In this document: positions 36,095 to 48,465 of the stretch, one piece after another | How the letters are laid out: every line of letters starts with the position of its first letter | Numbering within the stretch: position 1 is the stretch's first letter | Source: Stomoxys calcitrans | Taxonomy: Eukaryota; Arthropoda; Insecta; Diptera; Muscidae | Assembly: GCF_963082655.1 (NCBI RefSeq) | Contig: NC_081556.1 | Location: 248,001-312,000, forward strand | Direction of reading: 5' to 3' | Length of the DNA: 64,000 bases | Notes under the pieces: generated by a model | The model's input: only the letters and a program-made list of their open reading frames with translations | Database searches by the model: none | What the model was told of the DNA's origin: nothing | Program-made: the position numbers and the translations under genes

Positions 36095-39006
36095 ATGATC
36101 GTATTTGTGTATGACACGGAGAGCCTAAAAGAGGAAGCCGACGATCCCGTAAAGGCCGTGCTTTATTTTCACCCCAGTTGGGTGTCCGATACTCAGAAAA
36201 TAGCTTTATGCGGACAACTGATGGGGTCGTCCTACTTTTTGAAGGATTGCTTTTTTAAGCCGCGCATAATCGCCTTACAGAATGGTAAATTTGTTTTCAA
36301 AGAGTTTGGCCGTTTCGTATTGGTAAGTAGGCGTGTGAGACTCCTCCAGCATTGGGGGAATGGAATAGCAATATGAATATGTATGGCATTTGATTATTTT
36401 AGGCTGTCGGAACTGATCGCAATATTTCCGATTACCTGCTGCAATATCGTGCTGACTTGTTATCATCGCTGATCAAGTTTTATCATAGAGACTTGCAATT
36501 GGTCTACGAGCAGTTCCCTTTGCAGTCGCAGTACAAGAACTTGTCGCAAAAATTATATCACATATTTGAAACATATCTTCAGATTTTACAGTACAATGGG
36601 AACATATTCAACTCGAGCAGCAGGTTGCGCATACCCAAGACTGCGAGTAATATATTTTTGGAGGCTATACAAACACTGCAGTGTTGTCAACAGACCAAAG
36701 GCATACTGGGCGGAGCGATTTTGTACAATAACAAGTATGTGTTAACTACTGTGAACGGGGCCACTCCTAAGTTTTGCCCCAATATGTAATTCTATTGACA
36801 CTGAGGAACATTCCAATTGTAATATTTTTCAGAGTTGTTGCTTCACAGCTGAGTGATTCGCTCACCAAACATATTATACTTACTGATCCTCTACACATCA
36901 GAACAACGGCCGAACAATTGACAACTACAGAGTTCCACATTCCCAACGGAGTTCTTATGCTGGTAATATATCTGGATGCAGCTCAATTTCGGAAATTGCA
37001 GTCGGATGCTCATAGGGCACAGCACTTACAGACGACTCAATTGGGTGGTGCCGGTGCTTTACCCTTTCAGTACAGCAAAAGAAAGTTGAAAAGAGACAAG
37101 TCACTCATATTCACCCACATACCGGAGGAAAATGCTTCGCAAGCTATATCGGAGCATCATGAGGAGGATGAAATCGGTTCGACAACAACGGTGGTTAGGA
37201 GCAAAAGTATATTGACTCGTCCAACTCATCTACCTCTGCGCGTGAAGAGTTTCTCTAACAAAGAACTACCGGAATCGGGTATATCGTCGATAAATTTCGA
37301 TGAGACCGATTCATATCCGGAATACATAGGTCGTGTTAGTGTATGCTCAACGCCAATGACCGAAAATAAGGTGCTTGCAGTGGGGAATATAATGTCGATT
37401 TGTGCAAATCCAGAGGATGAAAGTAATTCCAATGGCAAGACCACGCAAGAGCTTAACTCAGTTCATCTGACTAATAGGCGCAATTCATTGAAGAAAGACT
37501 TTGAGAAATTTTTCCACAATTTTATTTCGAACCCCAACAAGATAGAGAGACGCAATTCCCTGACGGACATTCACGACTCTCTGAAATCATTTTCGAAAAA
37601 AATATCATTGAAACAAATTTCTCAAAGTTTCAAGACTGACTTTAATCGCAATGGCGGGGAGACTTCTCCCGACTTCATTGAAAATGGCGACGAAGACGAG
37701 GAGAGTTCGGACAATTCCGATGATAACAATAAAACATCCAGAACCATAACCGACCCCACCAACCCTGTATTTAACGTGAATGGCAAGCCCATATCAAGAA
37801 GCTTATTCCAAGAATTCCTAGACAAGTATTACAAATTATGGGGTGAAGCCAGCGAAGACAGTAAACAAGATGCAGAAATAGCGCAGCTAATCGAGGAATT
37901 TAAAGAATTCGACAACGAGCTTCAGAAATTGGATGAGTCGCTCAGAAAGACGTCAAGCAACAGTGCCACAATTTCTATCAAGCCAGACCGCAATCTTAAC
38001 CTAGAAGATAGTGGGTCGTGCAACGTCCCGGTTGATTCCTCTGCCCCTTTGACCGAAAATAAAGTCAAGACGCCCTTAGACAAAAAATCTATGAGCTTAC
38101 CTCTGAAGTCCTTTTCGGAAAGCTCTTCATGCGTTGCGTCTCGCAAACCGGTAGGCGCTCCTCCTTTGACACCCCTCTTGGCCAAACTCTCCGTTTTAGC
38201 TTTGAACGAAGAACGTCCAGCTTGGGATGCCACCCCAAGTGGCAACATTGAGATACAAACTCCGTTAAACACTTCCAAATCGTTTGGAAGGCGAACGTCA
38301 GTTAAATGTGATGACGCTGTAGACGCCCTAGCTTGTATTTCATCCAACTCCGGCAACCCAGACGGCCTTCAAAGAGCAGAATTGTACATATGCGGACAAC
38401 AGAACATGACCCTGCTGCTGATTATGGAAGAGGGTTGTTCCGAACAACCGAAGATCGTTCAGAAAATGGTAAAAACAAACATCCAAAAACGACATGCAAA
38501 ACAACACCGAAAACAAATCTTGCCTTTATTTCGATTCTTGTGTTGCCTTGCAAGTCTCAACACACATACTGTTTAGAATGTGTAAATTGATCTAGACTCT
38601 TTTGCAGTTCGACATATGCGTAGCTAAATTTCCCCACATGGAATCTCATCTCAGTCAAACTCTCAACATTAACGTCGAGTGTGAAAAACGAGATGGCAGC
38701 TACAGCTTCATGTCCATGGATTCTAAGTGGGATGCTCTCCAACGGAATGGACCTTGGAATCCAGTTGAAACCAGCACCATAGAATCTATGCACCGTGACA
38801 TGCTGCAGAATGACGAGGTGACCGATTTGATAATACGATCATACGACTCGGTTTTTTATGGCTATAAGTCAGGACGCACTGAAATATTTTACAAGGAACC
38901 AGCTCGAGAAACAAATGGCATACCGCCGCCCTCAGATCCAATGGGGAGCGTCGCTACGAGGGCCAAATTGAGATTAGAACGGGAACATTCCTATATATTA
39001 TTTTAA
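36095..39006 (+). CDS. Hps4: Hermansky-Pudlak syndrome 4 homolog, BLOC-3 subunit
   Basis: Four exons, 36095-36322, 36403-36734, 36833-38468 and 38608-39006, join with GT-AG introns into 864 residues. The N-terminal longin-type region carries IVFVYDTESLKEEADDP, LYFHPSW, LCGQLMG and a helix SSLIKFYHRDLQLVYEQF, followed by LQCCQQTKGILGGAILYNNK, all in the order of HPS4 proteins. The middle (~220-640) is low-complexity, acidic and serine-rich. The C-terminal ~180 residues (LYICGQQNMTLLLIM.., TDLIIRSYDSVFYGY) form another longin-like unit. With Hps1 it forms BLOC-3, a guanine-nucleotide exchange factor for Rab32/38-type GTPases (Lightoid in flies) needed for lysosome-related organelles. The start is the first methionine after the acceptor; an extra N-terminal exon cannot be excluded. 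Confidence 0.88.
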
Positions 39007-39476
39007 GCCATAAACATAGAAAAGAAACCTGCAATTACTGTTAACCATAGATGGGTTCATTCCAAACAAACGCCGCCAAACACCAAACCAATTCGTTGAT
39101 AAACGATTTTAGATAACACCCAAATATTTTTTATTTCAATAAGTTTTTCACTAAAACTGTATCGCAAAAGACGTGTGTAATTTGCGACTCTAGTCTTTTA
39201 ATTTGTTTGTTGTCACATCATTTTTATGCTACTCATTGCGGTTGCCTCCTTCGATTGCTTTTGAGTGACCATATTTGTTGTTGTTGTTTTTTTCTTGGCC
39301 TAAAGCAGGGAAGAATCCAAACACCTGTTTACAGCTGTTCTGTTGAATATTTTCTTTGTGAGCCATTTTTTTTTTTTTGAAATTTAAAATTGCAAAAAGT
39401 ACAATGTGTCATATGTTAGATTGAGAAGAGGGTGCGTATATTTATATGCCCCATGCCACCATGGACATGCACCTGA
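39007..39476. other. 3' flank of Hps4
   Basis: AT-rich 3' flank; AATAAG near 39139 could serve for polyadenylation. No further gene. Confidence 0.4.
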
Positions 39477-39875
39477 GCTAGTAATCGACTTGATAAATAC
39501 TAAAAAGTAAGCTTGAAAGTCAAGGCCAAAACAGAATGAGCGCGCGTTGCAAAAATGGAACTCTCTCTCTCTGTATACAAATCCCACAAAAGCAAAGGGT
39601 AAAAGTTACAAAAAAAATTCAACTTTGACGCATGAAACCTCACGCTCTAGGTAATGTAGATCTACCTTAGGGCTTCTGGGCGGTGGCTATCTAGTAGCTA
39701 GTAATCGACTTGCTAAATACTAAAAAGTAAGCTTGGCAGTCAAGGCCAAAACAGAATGAGCGCGTTGAGTTTTGTTTTTGAGCGTCGCGTTACAAAAATG
39801 GAATGGAAACATACAAATCCCACAAAAACAACGGGTAAAAGTTACAAAAAAATTCAACTTTGGCGCATGAAAGCG
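39477..39875. repeat. 220-bp tandem duplication containing a LINE scrap
   Basis: AGCTAGTAATCGACTTG starts both copies (39477 and 39697). Both contain TACTAAAAAGTAAGCTTG, CAAGGCCAAAACAGAATGAG and AAGTTACAAAAAAA. Between them lies GTAGATCTACCTTAGGGCTT, a piece also found in the LINE at 40380-40420. Confidence 0.88.
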
Positions 39876-39892
39876 AGCTTTCTTACTTCCTT

Positions 39893-40710
39893 TTAGGATT
39901 CCCCATAGGGTTTTCGTCCTCCTACCAACCGTTTCACTGTTCAACGTGGGTCTCTCTGTCCTCCAGCTTTGATCCATCCGTATAGCACGAACTTCAAGAC
40001 GGCAGTGACGTCGCAACGTAACGCCTCGTTTATCGAACGATTTACACTTTCACTGGCATTGGCTTGTGGAGTGAAAATTTTGAAAATCCTTACTATGAAA
40101 TTATGTCCCATTATCGGTTAGAATCGTGCACGTCGGCATCAATCCTTGCTCTGTAGGATTTGAGGCGGCTGCATCTGCCAGAACGTAATTGAGCCAGAAC
40201 TACTCTGGTTTGCCGGGGGAGGTCAATTTCTCCAGGTGCATTGGGAGGAGGTAGTTCTCCAAGGACTACATTCACCCGGTAGCTATTTACCGCATCTACT
40301 ACCGTGTTTGCAGAATGTGGTCTAGACCTGCTTTATATACCGCTTGATCTAGAGGTTCTCTCTTGTAGCGGTGAACCTCACGCTCTATATCATGTAGATC
40401 TACCTTAAGGCTTCTGGCCGATGGATATCTATCCACAAGATGATGATTTGAATGGTCTCTGCGATAATAGCCCAAAAGGCATTGCTTAGACAGCATGTAG
40501 TTATGTCTTCGCACTGGTAGGATCTTCTTCTCCTGATGGAGGTGGTCCAATGAGAACTGAGGAGACAGCCCGTCGCAGTTCGGAGGGCGGCATTCTGATA
40601 GATCTGAATATTATTCCAATGCGTGTCATAATGCTGACGAAACCACACTGGCGCTGCATAATTTACAAAAGACCGGCCCAAAAAATGTCCTTATGAAGAT
40701 AGTCTATTAT
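39893..40710 (-). mobile_element. LINE fragments: RNase H start and Jockey-like RT C-terminus
   Basis: The minus strand of 40710-40300 encodes NYAAPVWF, NAALRTATGCLLSSH and, after frameshifts, LPVRRHNYMLSKQCLLGYYR and REPLDQAVYKAGLDHI. 40290-40100 continues with the decayed end (PPNAPGEIDLPRQTR-like, LAQLRSG-like). At 39990-39950 a separate RNase H start (YTDGSK) resembles that of the LINE at 2310. All frames are broken. Confidence 0.8.
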
Positions 40711-41225
40711 CTGCCTTGATGCTCATTTACGTAGCGGCCTCAAAACTGTCAAATTGAAAAGTGATCCAAAAGTAACAATACGCCAATAAATTCTTTCCTA
40801 GTTCCAATAATATAAAGACTATTAAGTACGGTGTAGAGCACACTTTTGTTTTGAAACAGGGCTTAATATGTCCTCCAACTCCCTTAAGGCAGCAAGAGAG
40901 AAGAAATCTTGAAGTTTGTCCTGTTCATGTGCAAATTTGCACACTTTTTTCATGCATATGAAAATCGAATTTGTAATTTTTTTTTTCGTTAGAGCGAGAT
41001 CTCTTGTTCATTGAAGATATCCACTGAACGAACAAAAACATAAAACATATTCCTATCCGACATATATAAGGAAAATCATATGAATAAGAAAGTATTAAAG
41101 ACATGTAATCTGAAAGCACCTTGGTGGTGATAGGAGATAGTCTATGCAATCTAAGTAACCATTGACAAATACTGCCGGCAAAAAACCAAAGTTATAAAAA
41201 AGTAATGAATAATAACAATATTTTC

Positions 41226-42273
41226 CAAGGCGTATTTAATAAGGTGGCCGTATCAGCACAGCTGATGGAACTTGAGATGTCAATTCATTTTTGAATTCGC
41301 CTTATTAAAATATAAACTTCAAAATAAAAATTCTCTAAATTGATTTTTGTGTTTGCTGCTGTAATGGTTCTTAAACTTAGGTTATATAGTAGTACGCGTC
41401 TACCAACCTTATTCGCTTTTCTCGCCCCAAAAAGATTGTAAAAGCGACGTCAAAGTCCTGATATTGCAATGGCTTGTAAGGACCCTTATCAGTAGTTATA
41501 GCGGAAGCTCCACATGTATGATTGGTTCCCTGAACACACCAAGTAATTGGTGAATGGCACCAAAATTATATTTAGGTTTTTAACGTCAAACACGTTAGCC
41601 AATCTTGGCAGCATACTATTTGCACTTTGAACGGCTACACACCAAGATGAAATCTCCCTCCTCGTATGCAGCACACTTTAACCCCTTCTTTTTCAAATGA
41701 TTTTAAAATCTCACAATTATCCAAGAGCCTCAAAAAGGGGCACAAAAACCGTCCTTGTGGCGATTGAACTCTAATCACAATATTCCTATTTGAGCCTTTT
41801 GCTAGTGGTACACCCTGCCCATCAAAATAGTATGAACTCAATTCAGGAGGAAATCACGTGTTCACCACCTTGCATTTGATATTTGTGATGTATGGTCCGT
41901 GGTTATAATCGAGACACTCGCCTGTGAAGTTGGCAACAATTTCAGCCCAATTGGAATTAAGCCAGAACTGCCCTGGTCTGCACTTGGTAGCAAAACTAGA
42001 AACTTGGTAGAAAAACTATTCAAATCTGCAATCTTGGTGGTTTTGTGGGTAAAGCCTCTGGAGCTAAGGGGAATTTTGAACATTTTTTTCTTGCTTGACA
42101 CTCAAATATTAATAAAATTTTTTCTTCTTGCTGTAATTGGTTGAAGCGTATATTAAATGTCACGGCGAATCGAATTTTCTTCGCCCTGCATACAATTTTG
42201 ACACATCAAGTTCCCAAAAAAGATGCTTTTTTATAGCAATTCGCCGATGCGCCCACCTTATAAATACGCCTTG
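41226..42273. mobile_element. 1,048-bp DNA element with ~31-bp inverted ends
   Basis: The ends are CAAGGCGTATTTAATAAGG and, inverted, CAAGGCGTATTTATAAGG, both continuing TGG.CG.ATC. The flanking 8-mers ATATTTTC (41218-41225) and ATATTTCC (42274-42281) match at 7 of 8. The interior has only broken frames, including a minus-strand stretch SSYYFDGQGVPLAKGSNRN that I do not recognise. An AAGGTGG within the ends and 8-bp duplications recall P-superfamily elements, but hAT is also possible. Confidence 0.85.
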
Positions 42274-42497
42274 ATATTTCCTTTCATTTCCGATCTAAAT
42301 AAATTTTTATAATAATGCTAAACAAATTTTAAATTCAAAATAAAATTAATAATACAAAAAATGCTGCAAACAAATAAACTCAGTAAAAAATTTAAAAAGT
42401 TGTGTACTTCGCACATCTTTGAATTTCCTCAATCGGTTAAAAATACATAATTATACCTTAAGCCGAATATAGTTGTTGTTGAAACCACATTTCTATG

Positions 42498-42850
42498 TGG
42501 AGGTGGCGATCCTCGACAAGCTCCATGTGTGAGCAAGCTCGTTCCGGCCCATAGGATCGATCGCCGCGGTAACATCATAGCCATTGGTTATTTAAAGGCG
42601 CCAATAACTCACCTTGTTATATCGAGTATTTAAGCAAGAGCTGGCGCCACCCGACCTCTCACTGAGACTCTCCACTCGATACCGCTGATTGTTCGTAACT
42701 GCAGTTGCAGCTACACCGTATATGGAGCATGCCACTATCCGCTTCTCGTAACGACGATGAACATCACACAAATCGGAGCTGAGAGTTAAAACCTGTGCGG
42801 TGCTCGTAGTCATTCCGTGCCGGGGCCAAATATAGCTGGAAATAGGTTGC
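42498..42850. repeat. Dispersed repeat E, copy 3
   Basis: GGAGGTGGCGATCCTCG, GTTATTTAAAGGCGCCAATA, GAGACTCTCCACTCGATACC and GCAGTTGCAGCTACACCG occur in the same order as in 34746-35470. It is GC-rich compared with its surroundings. Confidence 0.75.
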
Positions 42851-43718
42851 ATAACTCGTTGTTTTCAAGTGTATACAGAGTATAAGTTTATACTTACTGC
42901 TTGATATGTGTATTTAGGTATTGTATAACTACCAAAGCATAATGACAGTTCAAGAGCATTATCTGGATTTCTCGGTTGCACGCCTATTAGTTCCATCCGT
43001 CATTTCTTTGTACTAATGGCGTACGAACCTATCGATCACTGAATATACCGAAAACTTAAATAAATAAAATAAATCGAAAAATTCTGCAAGAGTATATAAT
43101 GCATACGATTATATGTCACATATATGCATCAGATATGGCGATTTGGATCAGATACGCTGTGAGAGGTGTAACAACATGGCGTGCCATCTAATTGAGTGAA
43201 ATTATTCACTGGTTTAGTGGTTATTTACTGAACGGTTCCACACCGCCCGCCCTCCACATAGCGTTCCTCAAGGAAATCTACGAAAGGGCTGTGTGGGAGT
43301 ATGCACATTGCCATCTTATTCCGTCTCCTTTGATTTTTGCAATAGAAACCTACTCCAGGCTTCTGCTCGATGTTTAACTTAAGAATTACCTAAGAATAGT
43401 TAACACATAGTTCATATAATAGTTCTTGTATGTATGTATGTGAATTTCGAACTGTGTTATTATAGCATTATTATTGGAATAACTCTGACAAGTCCCCAAA
43501 AACACACTAAACAAAATGATATTCAAATTGAAATCGAATGCTCGTTTTATTTATTCACTTTATTAGCAGGTATCTTATAACTCTCAATTCATAGAACATG
43601 TAAAGGGCGCCGGTTGGCAAAGTCCATAGCGCTCTAGTCTCTAAAAATTACCATAATTCAAAACAGATGTTATGTTTTTGCTAGTTCTAATATAAACACA
43701 AAATCACATTTCTATGAA
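42851..43718. other. Intergenic, one unassigned frame
   Basis: The frame ending at 43377 (FLKEIYERAVWEYAHCHLI, then PSPLIFAIETYSRLLLDV) has gene-like composition but no start context, partner exon or recognisable family. Confidence 0.35.
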
Positions 43719-43784
43719 CTTTAATCGCTTTAAAAGCGAGCTTTAATCATTTTAAAAGCGAGCTTTAATCGCTTTAAAAGCGAA
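43719..43784. repeat. 22-bp unit x3, internally palindromic
   Basis: CTTTAATCGCTTTAAAAGCG plus AG/AA occurs three times head to tail (43719, 43741, 43763), and the middle copy has CATTT instead of CGCTT. Each outer unit contains the palindrome CGCTTTAAAAGCG. Confidence 0.93.
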
Positions 43785-43869
43785 TGGTTTGGACATAGTT
43801 CTTTTTTATTTGAGAATACAATATCCCAATTTTTTTTTTTTTTTTTCATACAGTCTTGAAAATGACATC

Positions 43870-44012
43870 GGGTTCATGGCGACCTCCATTGCACTTACAC
43901 TGATTAAGTTGGTTTTTTTGAATTCTTGTCGGTATGTTAGCAATGGCGTCGCGAATGTTGTCCTTGAGGTGTGCTATGGTCCATGGTCTATCGACATAAT
44001 CCAGGGATTTCA
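43870..44012 (-). mobile_element. Mariner/IS630-type transposase C-terminal fragment
   Basis: The minus strand encodes SLDYVDRPWTIAHLKDNIRD followed by AIANIPTRIQ. This resembles the region after the DDE glutamate in a widespread insect IS630/mariner transposase group (..Y.D.P.TI..LKDNIR..IA.I). The catalytic part is absent. Confidence 0.55.
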
Positions 44013-47000
44013 ATTGCTGTGAGCAGGAATTTTAAAGCGTGCGCGGAAGGCACTTTGCGTAGCAACAAGTGAGCGACCGCTAGAAGAGAATCTCTCGACG
44101 AAGAAGGCCCGCTGCTCCCTAGACCAGAGTATGATGGCAACTGACTGAAGAAAGAAATAAACTTGCGGACTTCAACCTCCAAATGCGCCCCCTCTTGACC
44201 CCCTCCACGCCAAACTACAGCTCGCGAGTTTTTCAAATAAGTGCGTTTCATTGGCGTGCCATGTTCATAATGTATGTATTATTGGCGCATGTTATGTATA
44301 TCAAGAATTTTGCCGATTTGGTGAAGTGAAATAAATTTTGTAGCATTCTATCAGCATATGCTTCATAGCCAAAATATTGTCACAAAAGCATATTTTGGCC
44401 TCAAAATTTTCATAAAAATGTTTGGTTTGAAATAAAGACTTTTTCTCCCCTAGACGAGCTAGCAAAATACATCTCGTATTTAACGGATGCGTTGTTAAAT
44501 TTTAAAAAGGTACATTACTCACTATTGAAACTCATCGAAGGGTTTGGGATAAACTTGCCGTACAAAGAGGTTCGAAATGTTTCGGTGTCTGCTTCAATAA
44601 GTTGTGTTCCCAATAAAGCGAAATGAAAATCTTCTACTGAGTGCCTGAGTGGCAATGCTGCTCGCAGCACCCTTATCAGCGCACTGTCCGAATGTGAAGA
44701 AGTCCAAAATATTGTTTTGATTTTATGATTTGTATGTCTTGTGTTTACCACCCACCAGCCGCGCTATGAGTAGGCTTTGTTAATGCTTCATATTGGATTA
44801 TCAAAATCTCTATTGAGTTTAATTTAGCAATAAGAGTTGGCAACAATGGTTTGTTTCTCTCTATTAACAGCCGTAAACGGAAATGCAGCATACTGATGTC
44901 AATCACATTCTAAAGCAACTACTACTACCAACGAAATGTTGATAGCATCGTTTTATCCAAGTTCAAATTGCAAATTGTTCATCACTTTCTGTACAAGAGC
45001 AATTAACACCTGATAACCAATATGTTTGTGGAGCGTCTACGAGTCTCCATGAAAATCGGGGTGGGAGAAGCTTTTTCGCCAATCGTAATGTTAAAAGCTT
45101 TTACCAACGTTTTACCTGATCCATTCAAGTCAAGGTACGCTTCGCAGCAAAAGTGTTTTGGCACTATCCGTCAGTTTAACTTCAGATGCCGGTTGCAGTC
45201 CCAGCGAATGTGATTGGATCAACATAGAAAAAAAAAACAAAAATAAATACATGATGTCTCTTATTTGAAGATTGTATTAAAAAGTGACATTTGAAAATCA
45301 TGCGAATATATTTGAGGCAGGATTTTGGACTTTCATTAAATCAAACATGCTAACGAAACAATTAGTGCTGATATTGTGCTCAATAAGGTAGACAATTACT
45401 AAAAAGGCCGTTATGCGTATCACCATCTCAGTTAATGCGTTTTCGAAGATGCCCAGACAGTGTTAGCTCAAAGCAGAGGATGCTGTGATCTGTAGCAATC
45501 GATTCACAAAGAAATGTGGGTGTAACATTTGAATGAGTGGATTTTGTCATGTCACATGTTTTTAATATGTGGGTTAGGGTACGCGGTAACTTTTTCGTTT
45601 CCCTAGTAATTTGCCACAAATATTTAATAAGGAAATCTTTAAGTTAAAAAAAAAACTCTCAAAACAAATCCGATGGCTGCTTGTGCTAGATACGATGTTT
45701 AAAAGCAGATAATTTTAGAGGCGCCTCCGGAATGACTGATTATTTAGTATGATAGCGTGAGATTGCCAAATGTTGGAAATGTGTCTGTGATTAGAATGTG
45801 ATTAGATGCATTATTTGCCCTATGCCTTAATGGAATGTTCATAGGCAAATAAGCATTTGCATTTGCTGCCTAATGTCATTGTGCAATTTGCAAAATTGTT
45901 CTATACAGTATTCAATAATTTGTTTCCTTCGGCAGGAAATCGGGGGAAAATAAATTCGAAGTGTAGTTAGGAGCATACAAAGATTATGTTTATCTAATAT
46001 TTTTTTTTTTTTTTACTTTGATATTAAACATTTGCCATTGATATATATATTTTGCGTCATTATTTCACATAACCCAACCCCCTCCCCCCCCCAAACCTCC
46101 TGTGTATTTTTATGCATGTGTGTATGTTACGAAATCAAAGGGGATAAGTATTTTGCCGTTAATAAAATCTCTTTGAAATGGAGAAACGACGAAATCAGCA
46201 CAATCTTGTCAGACAGTCGTAAAGATTAACATCATGAACTTATTTTCGTGTACTTGTTATTGTTAGTAGATAAATTAACACATACTTGAAACATGGGCAC
46301 ACTGTGAGTCAAAATTGTTATAACAGCTTCGAACAGTACGACTAGAGGGCCACAAGTGGAAATTTCAACGCACAAACATTCCACTAAGGAACAGGGAAGA
46401 AGCTTCTTACACATCAATGTATGCTGTCCGATTAAAATTTTAAGACCAATCATAATTTCGAATTTCGATGTAAACAGGGCTTAGTTCCTCACAAATGGCT
46501 TTAGAAGGGATAAGCAACGTTTAAAATGTTGCTGATGTTCCTCCCCCTCTTGAAGGTTCTGATTCTCGATTATTCGATCGGAATGATAGCAAGTTCAAGC
46601 TATAAATAAATAGCTAAGGCGGAGCGGTAATGTGCTGCCGAAGTTTTAGTGTTATAAGGAAAAAGTAAAATAAAAAGTCTATACATGCATATATTAAATA
46701 ACGTTTGTCCGGTTATCGTCCAAGGCCCACAGATGATAGATAATTTGTTTTTGTCGTCCCATATTGTTTGCATTCCATTGCAACACAATATCTTACTAAT
46801 TATAACAATGATTCATATGATGGTTGGTTAATAAATGAAGAAGAGTAATAAGTATGCATTTACTGCTCCATGCCGAGCAGCTTTGGATGGATCTCGTTCA
46901 TGGTCATCTATGACTAGGACATGCCTACTAAAACATCGTCATATTTTCAAACAACGCAGTGTAGAGAAATGTCCACCATAGTCTCAAATTGTAGATGTCG

Positions 47001-47236
47001 AAAAGCAACCCAATTTGTCCTTTGTGGAAAAATATGTCTATCGGATAAACTTTGAAATCGTCCCTTAAACGTCAAAAGAAAAATTTAAGTGTCAAATTTC
47101 AAGATTTTCAGTTTTTAATGATTCCACCTTCTGTTCAAACTTTGTGTCGAAAGTTCAACCGTTTTGATTTTCCAACAAAAACAATTACAATGTGAGTGCT
47201 ATTCTAATTTTGGTTGATGTTGTTTTTTAGCCATAC
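44013..47236. other. Gene-poor stretch with an exon-like block
   Basis: On the minus strand, 44523-44683 is open, bounded by an AG acceptor (TTCACATTCGGACAG) and a GTGAGTAATG donor. It encodes HSVEDFHFALLGTQLIEADT and FRTSLYGKFIP. I cannot assign it. 44000-44250 is GC-richer. SINE scraps lie at about 45830-45862 and about 46375-46440 (reversed). A C-run lies at 46080-46092. Confidence 0.35.
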
Positions 47237-47244
47237 GTTGCAGG

Positions 47245-47999
47245 CAGTGTTGCCGTTTCTGGTAGGTTCCTGCCAAAATTGGTAGGTTTTGTTTCGTTTT
47301 GGTAGGATGGTAGGTTGACCTCAAATTTTGGTGGGTTCTTCCAACCTACGAGTATAAATGCCGAGCACATTACTGAAAAAGTTGGGGGTAACTCACAATT
47401 GTTTGACTTGCTTTCGTTTCAGTGTATGCAGAATTAAACCATTTTTTTTCTTTGAATCAAAGTACCACTTTGACCTCGAGCTTGAAGTTTCAATGAAAAT
47501 CATCTGGTATAATTATTAAAAGCCTTTAATGACCCGATCTAAACTATATTTCTCACGTACTCGGCGTGGACGTCGGTAGTCTAATACTGTTAAACTGGTC
47601 TGTTTCAAATTTCAGAAAAAATTGCATAAGTTCTGATAATGACTACGAGAGTACTAGATCCCTTGCTCTTTTGGCTTTTGTCCGATTGTCTTCAATCGGA
47701 AGACCAGGCTATATGGCAGCTACATACAAGTATGGTCGGATCTGGCCCATACTCGAATGCTGAGGGGTACAATGCAACTCGTAACGGCGGAAGCGGGTAG
47801 TAAATCTGGAGACAACTTTATCCGACATTGTTGTTCAACAGACAGACGGAAGGACATGGCCAGATCGTGTATGAATATTGAAACGACCTGGTATATGTTG
47901 CATTTTTGGCTTGTAGAACATTTGGTAGGTTTTGGTCGCGTTTGGTAGGATTTTTTCTTTAATTTTCGTAGGAAATAATTTTCTTGAGTGGCAACACTG
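47245..47999. mobile_element. hAT-like non-autonomous element, 755 bp
   Basis: The terminal inverted repeats are CAGTGTTGCC and GGCAACACTG. It is flanked by perfect 8-bp duplications GTTGCAGG (47237-47244 and 48000-48007). GGTAGG-rich subterminal motifs recur near both ends (GGTAGGTTCC, GGTAGGTTTT, GGTAGGATTT). It carries a copy of the muscid repeat (TATATGGCAGCTACATACAA) at about 47690-47850. There is no transposase. The CAGTG start and 8-bp duplication are hAT hallmarks. Confidence 0.93.
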
Positions 48000-48060
48000 G
48001 TTGCAGGTATACATATCGATTGTTCTTCACTTTTCTTCTTTCTTATTAGTCTTTTATTCT

Positions 48061-48170
48061 CACTCTCTCATTCTGGATGCAACCGTGCGGCCGAAATTAC
48101 TTGTCCGCCTATAAATCTTAATCTCCCGATTCGAATCCTGGCGAGAAAATCCGAAAATATGCCCCTTAAT
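48061..48170 (+). repeat. Degenerate SINE head
   Basis: The B-box phrase GATTCGAATCCTGGCGAG and the following AAATCCGAAAATATG match the SINE at 12973. The A-box part is disrupted. Confidence 0.6.
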
Positions 48171-48208
48171 TGATTCGATCACGCTTCAGCCTCTTAACAT
48201 TAAGAGCT

Positions 48209-48315
48209 CAATCCCAAGGCAGCCGGTTGTACGTACCGGATTGACCCGATGAAGGCCTTCATCGGCAAGGGCTGCCGTCTCAGTGTACAACACAACACAC
48301 TGCTACAACAACAAC
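48209..48315. repeat. Short hairpin element, copy 2 (with target duplications)
   Basis: This is the reverse orientation of 14198-14297. It runs CAATCCCAAGGCAGCCGG .. GGGCTGCCGTCTCAGTG and ends CTACAACAACAAC. ATTAAGAGCT flanks it (48199-48208 and 48316-48325), extendable to 13 bp because AAC precedes both. It contains the perfect 20-nt palindrome CCGATGAAGGCCTTCATCGG. Confidence 0.88.
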
Positions 48316-48465
48316 ATTAAGAGCTGAAACTTGGTACAGATCATTTTTTTTTATCTACAGTCATGTTCAGTTCGAATATAGAATTCCATTTTCGAACTAT
48401 ATTTATATACTGTCCCCTATATAACCAACCCCGGTTTAGTGTATTCAGCTCATAAAAGAAATATT

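Noticed and set aside
43719..43784. CRISPR-like array (22-bp repeats)
   Set aside because: The units abut with no spacers and the genome is eukaryotic; it is a small tandem repeat.
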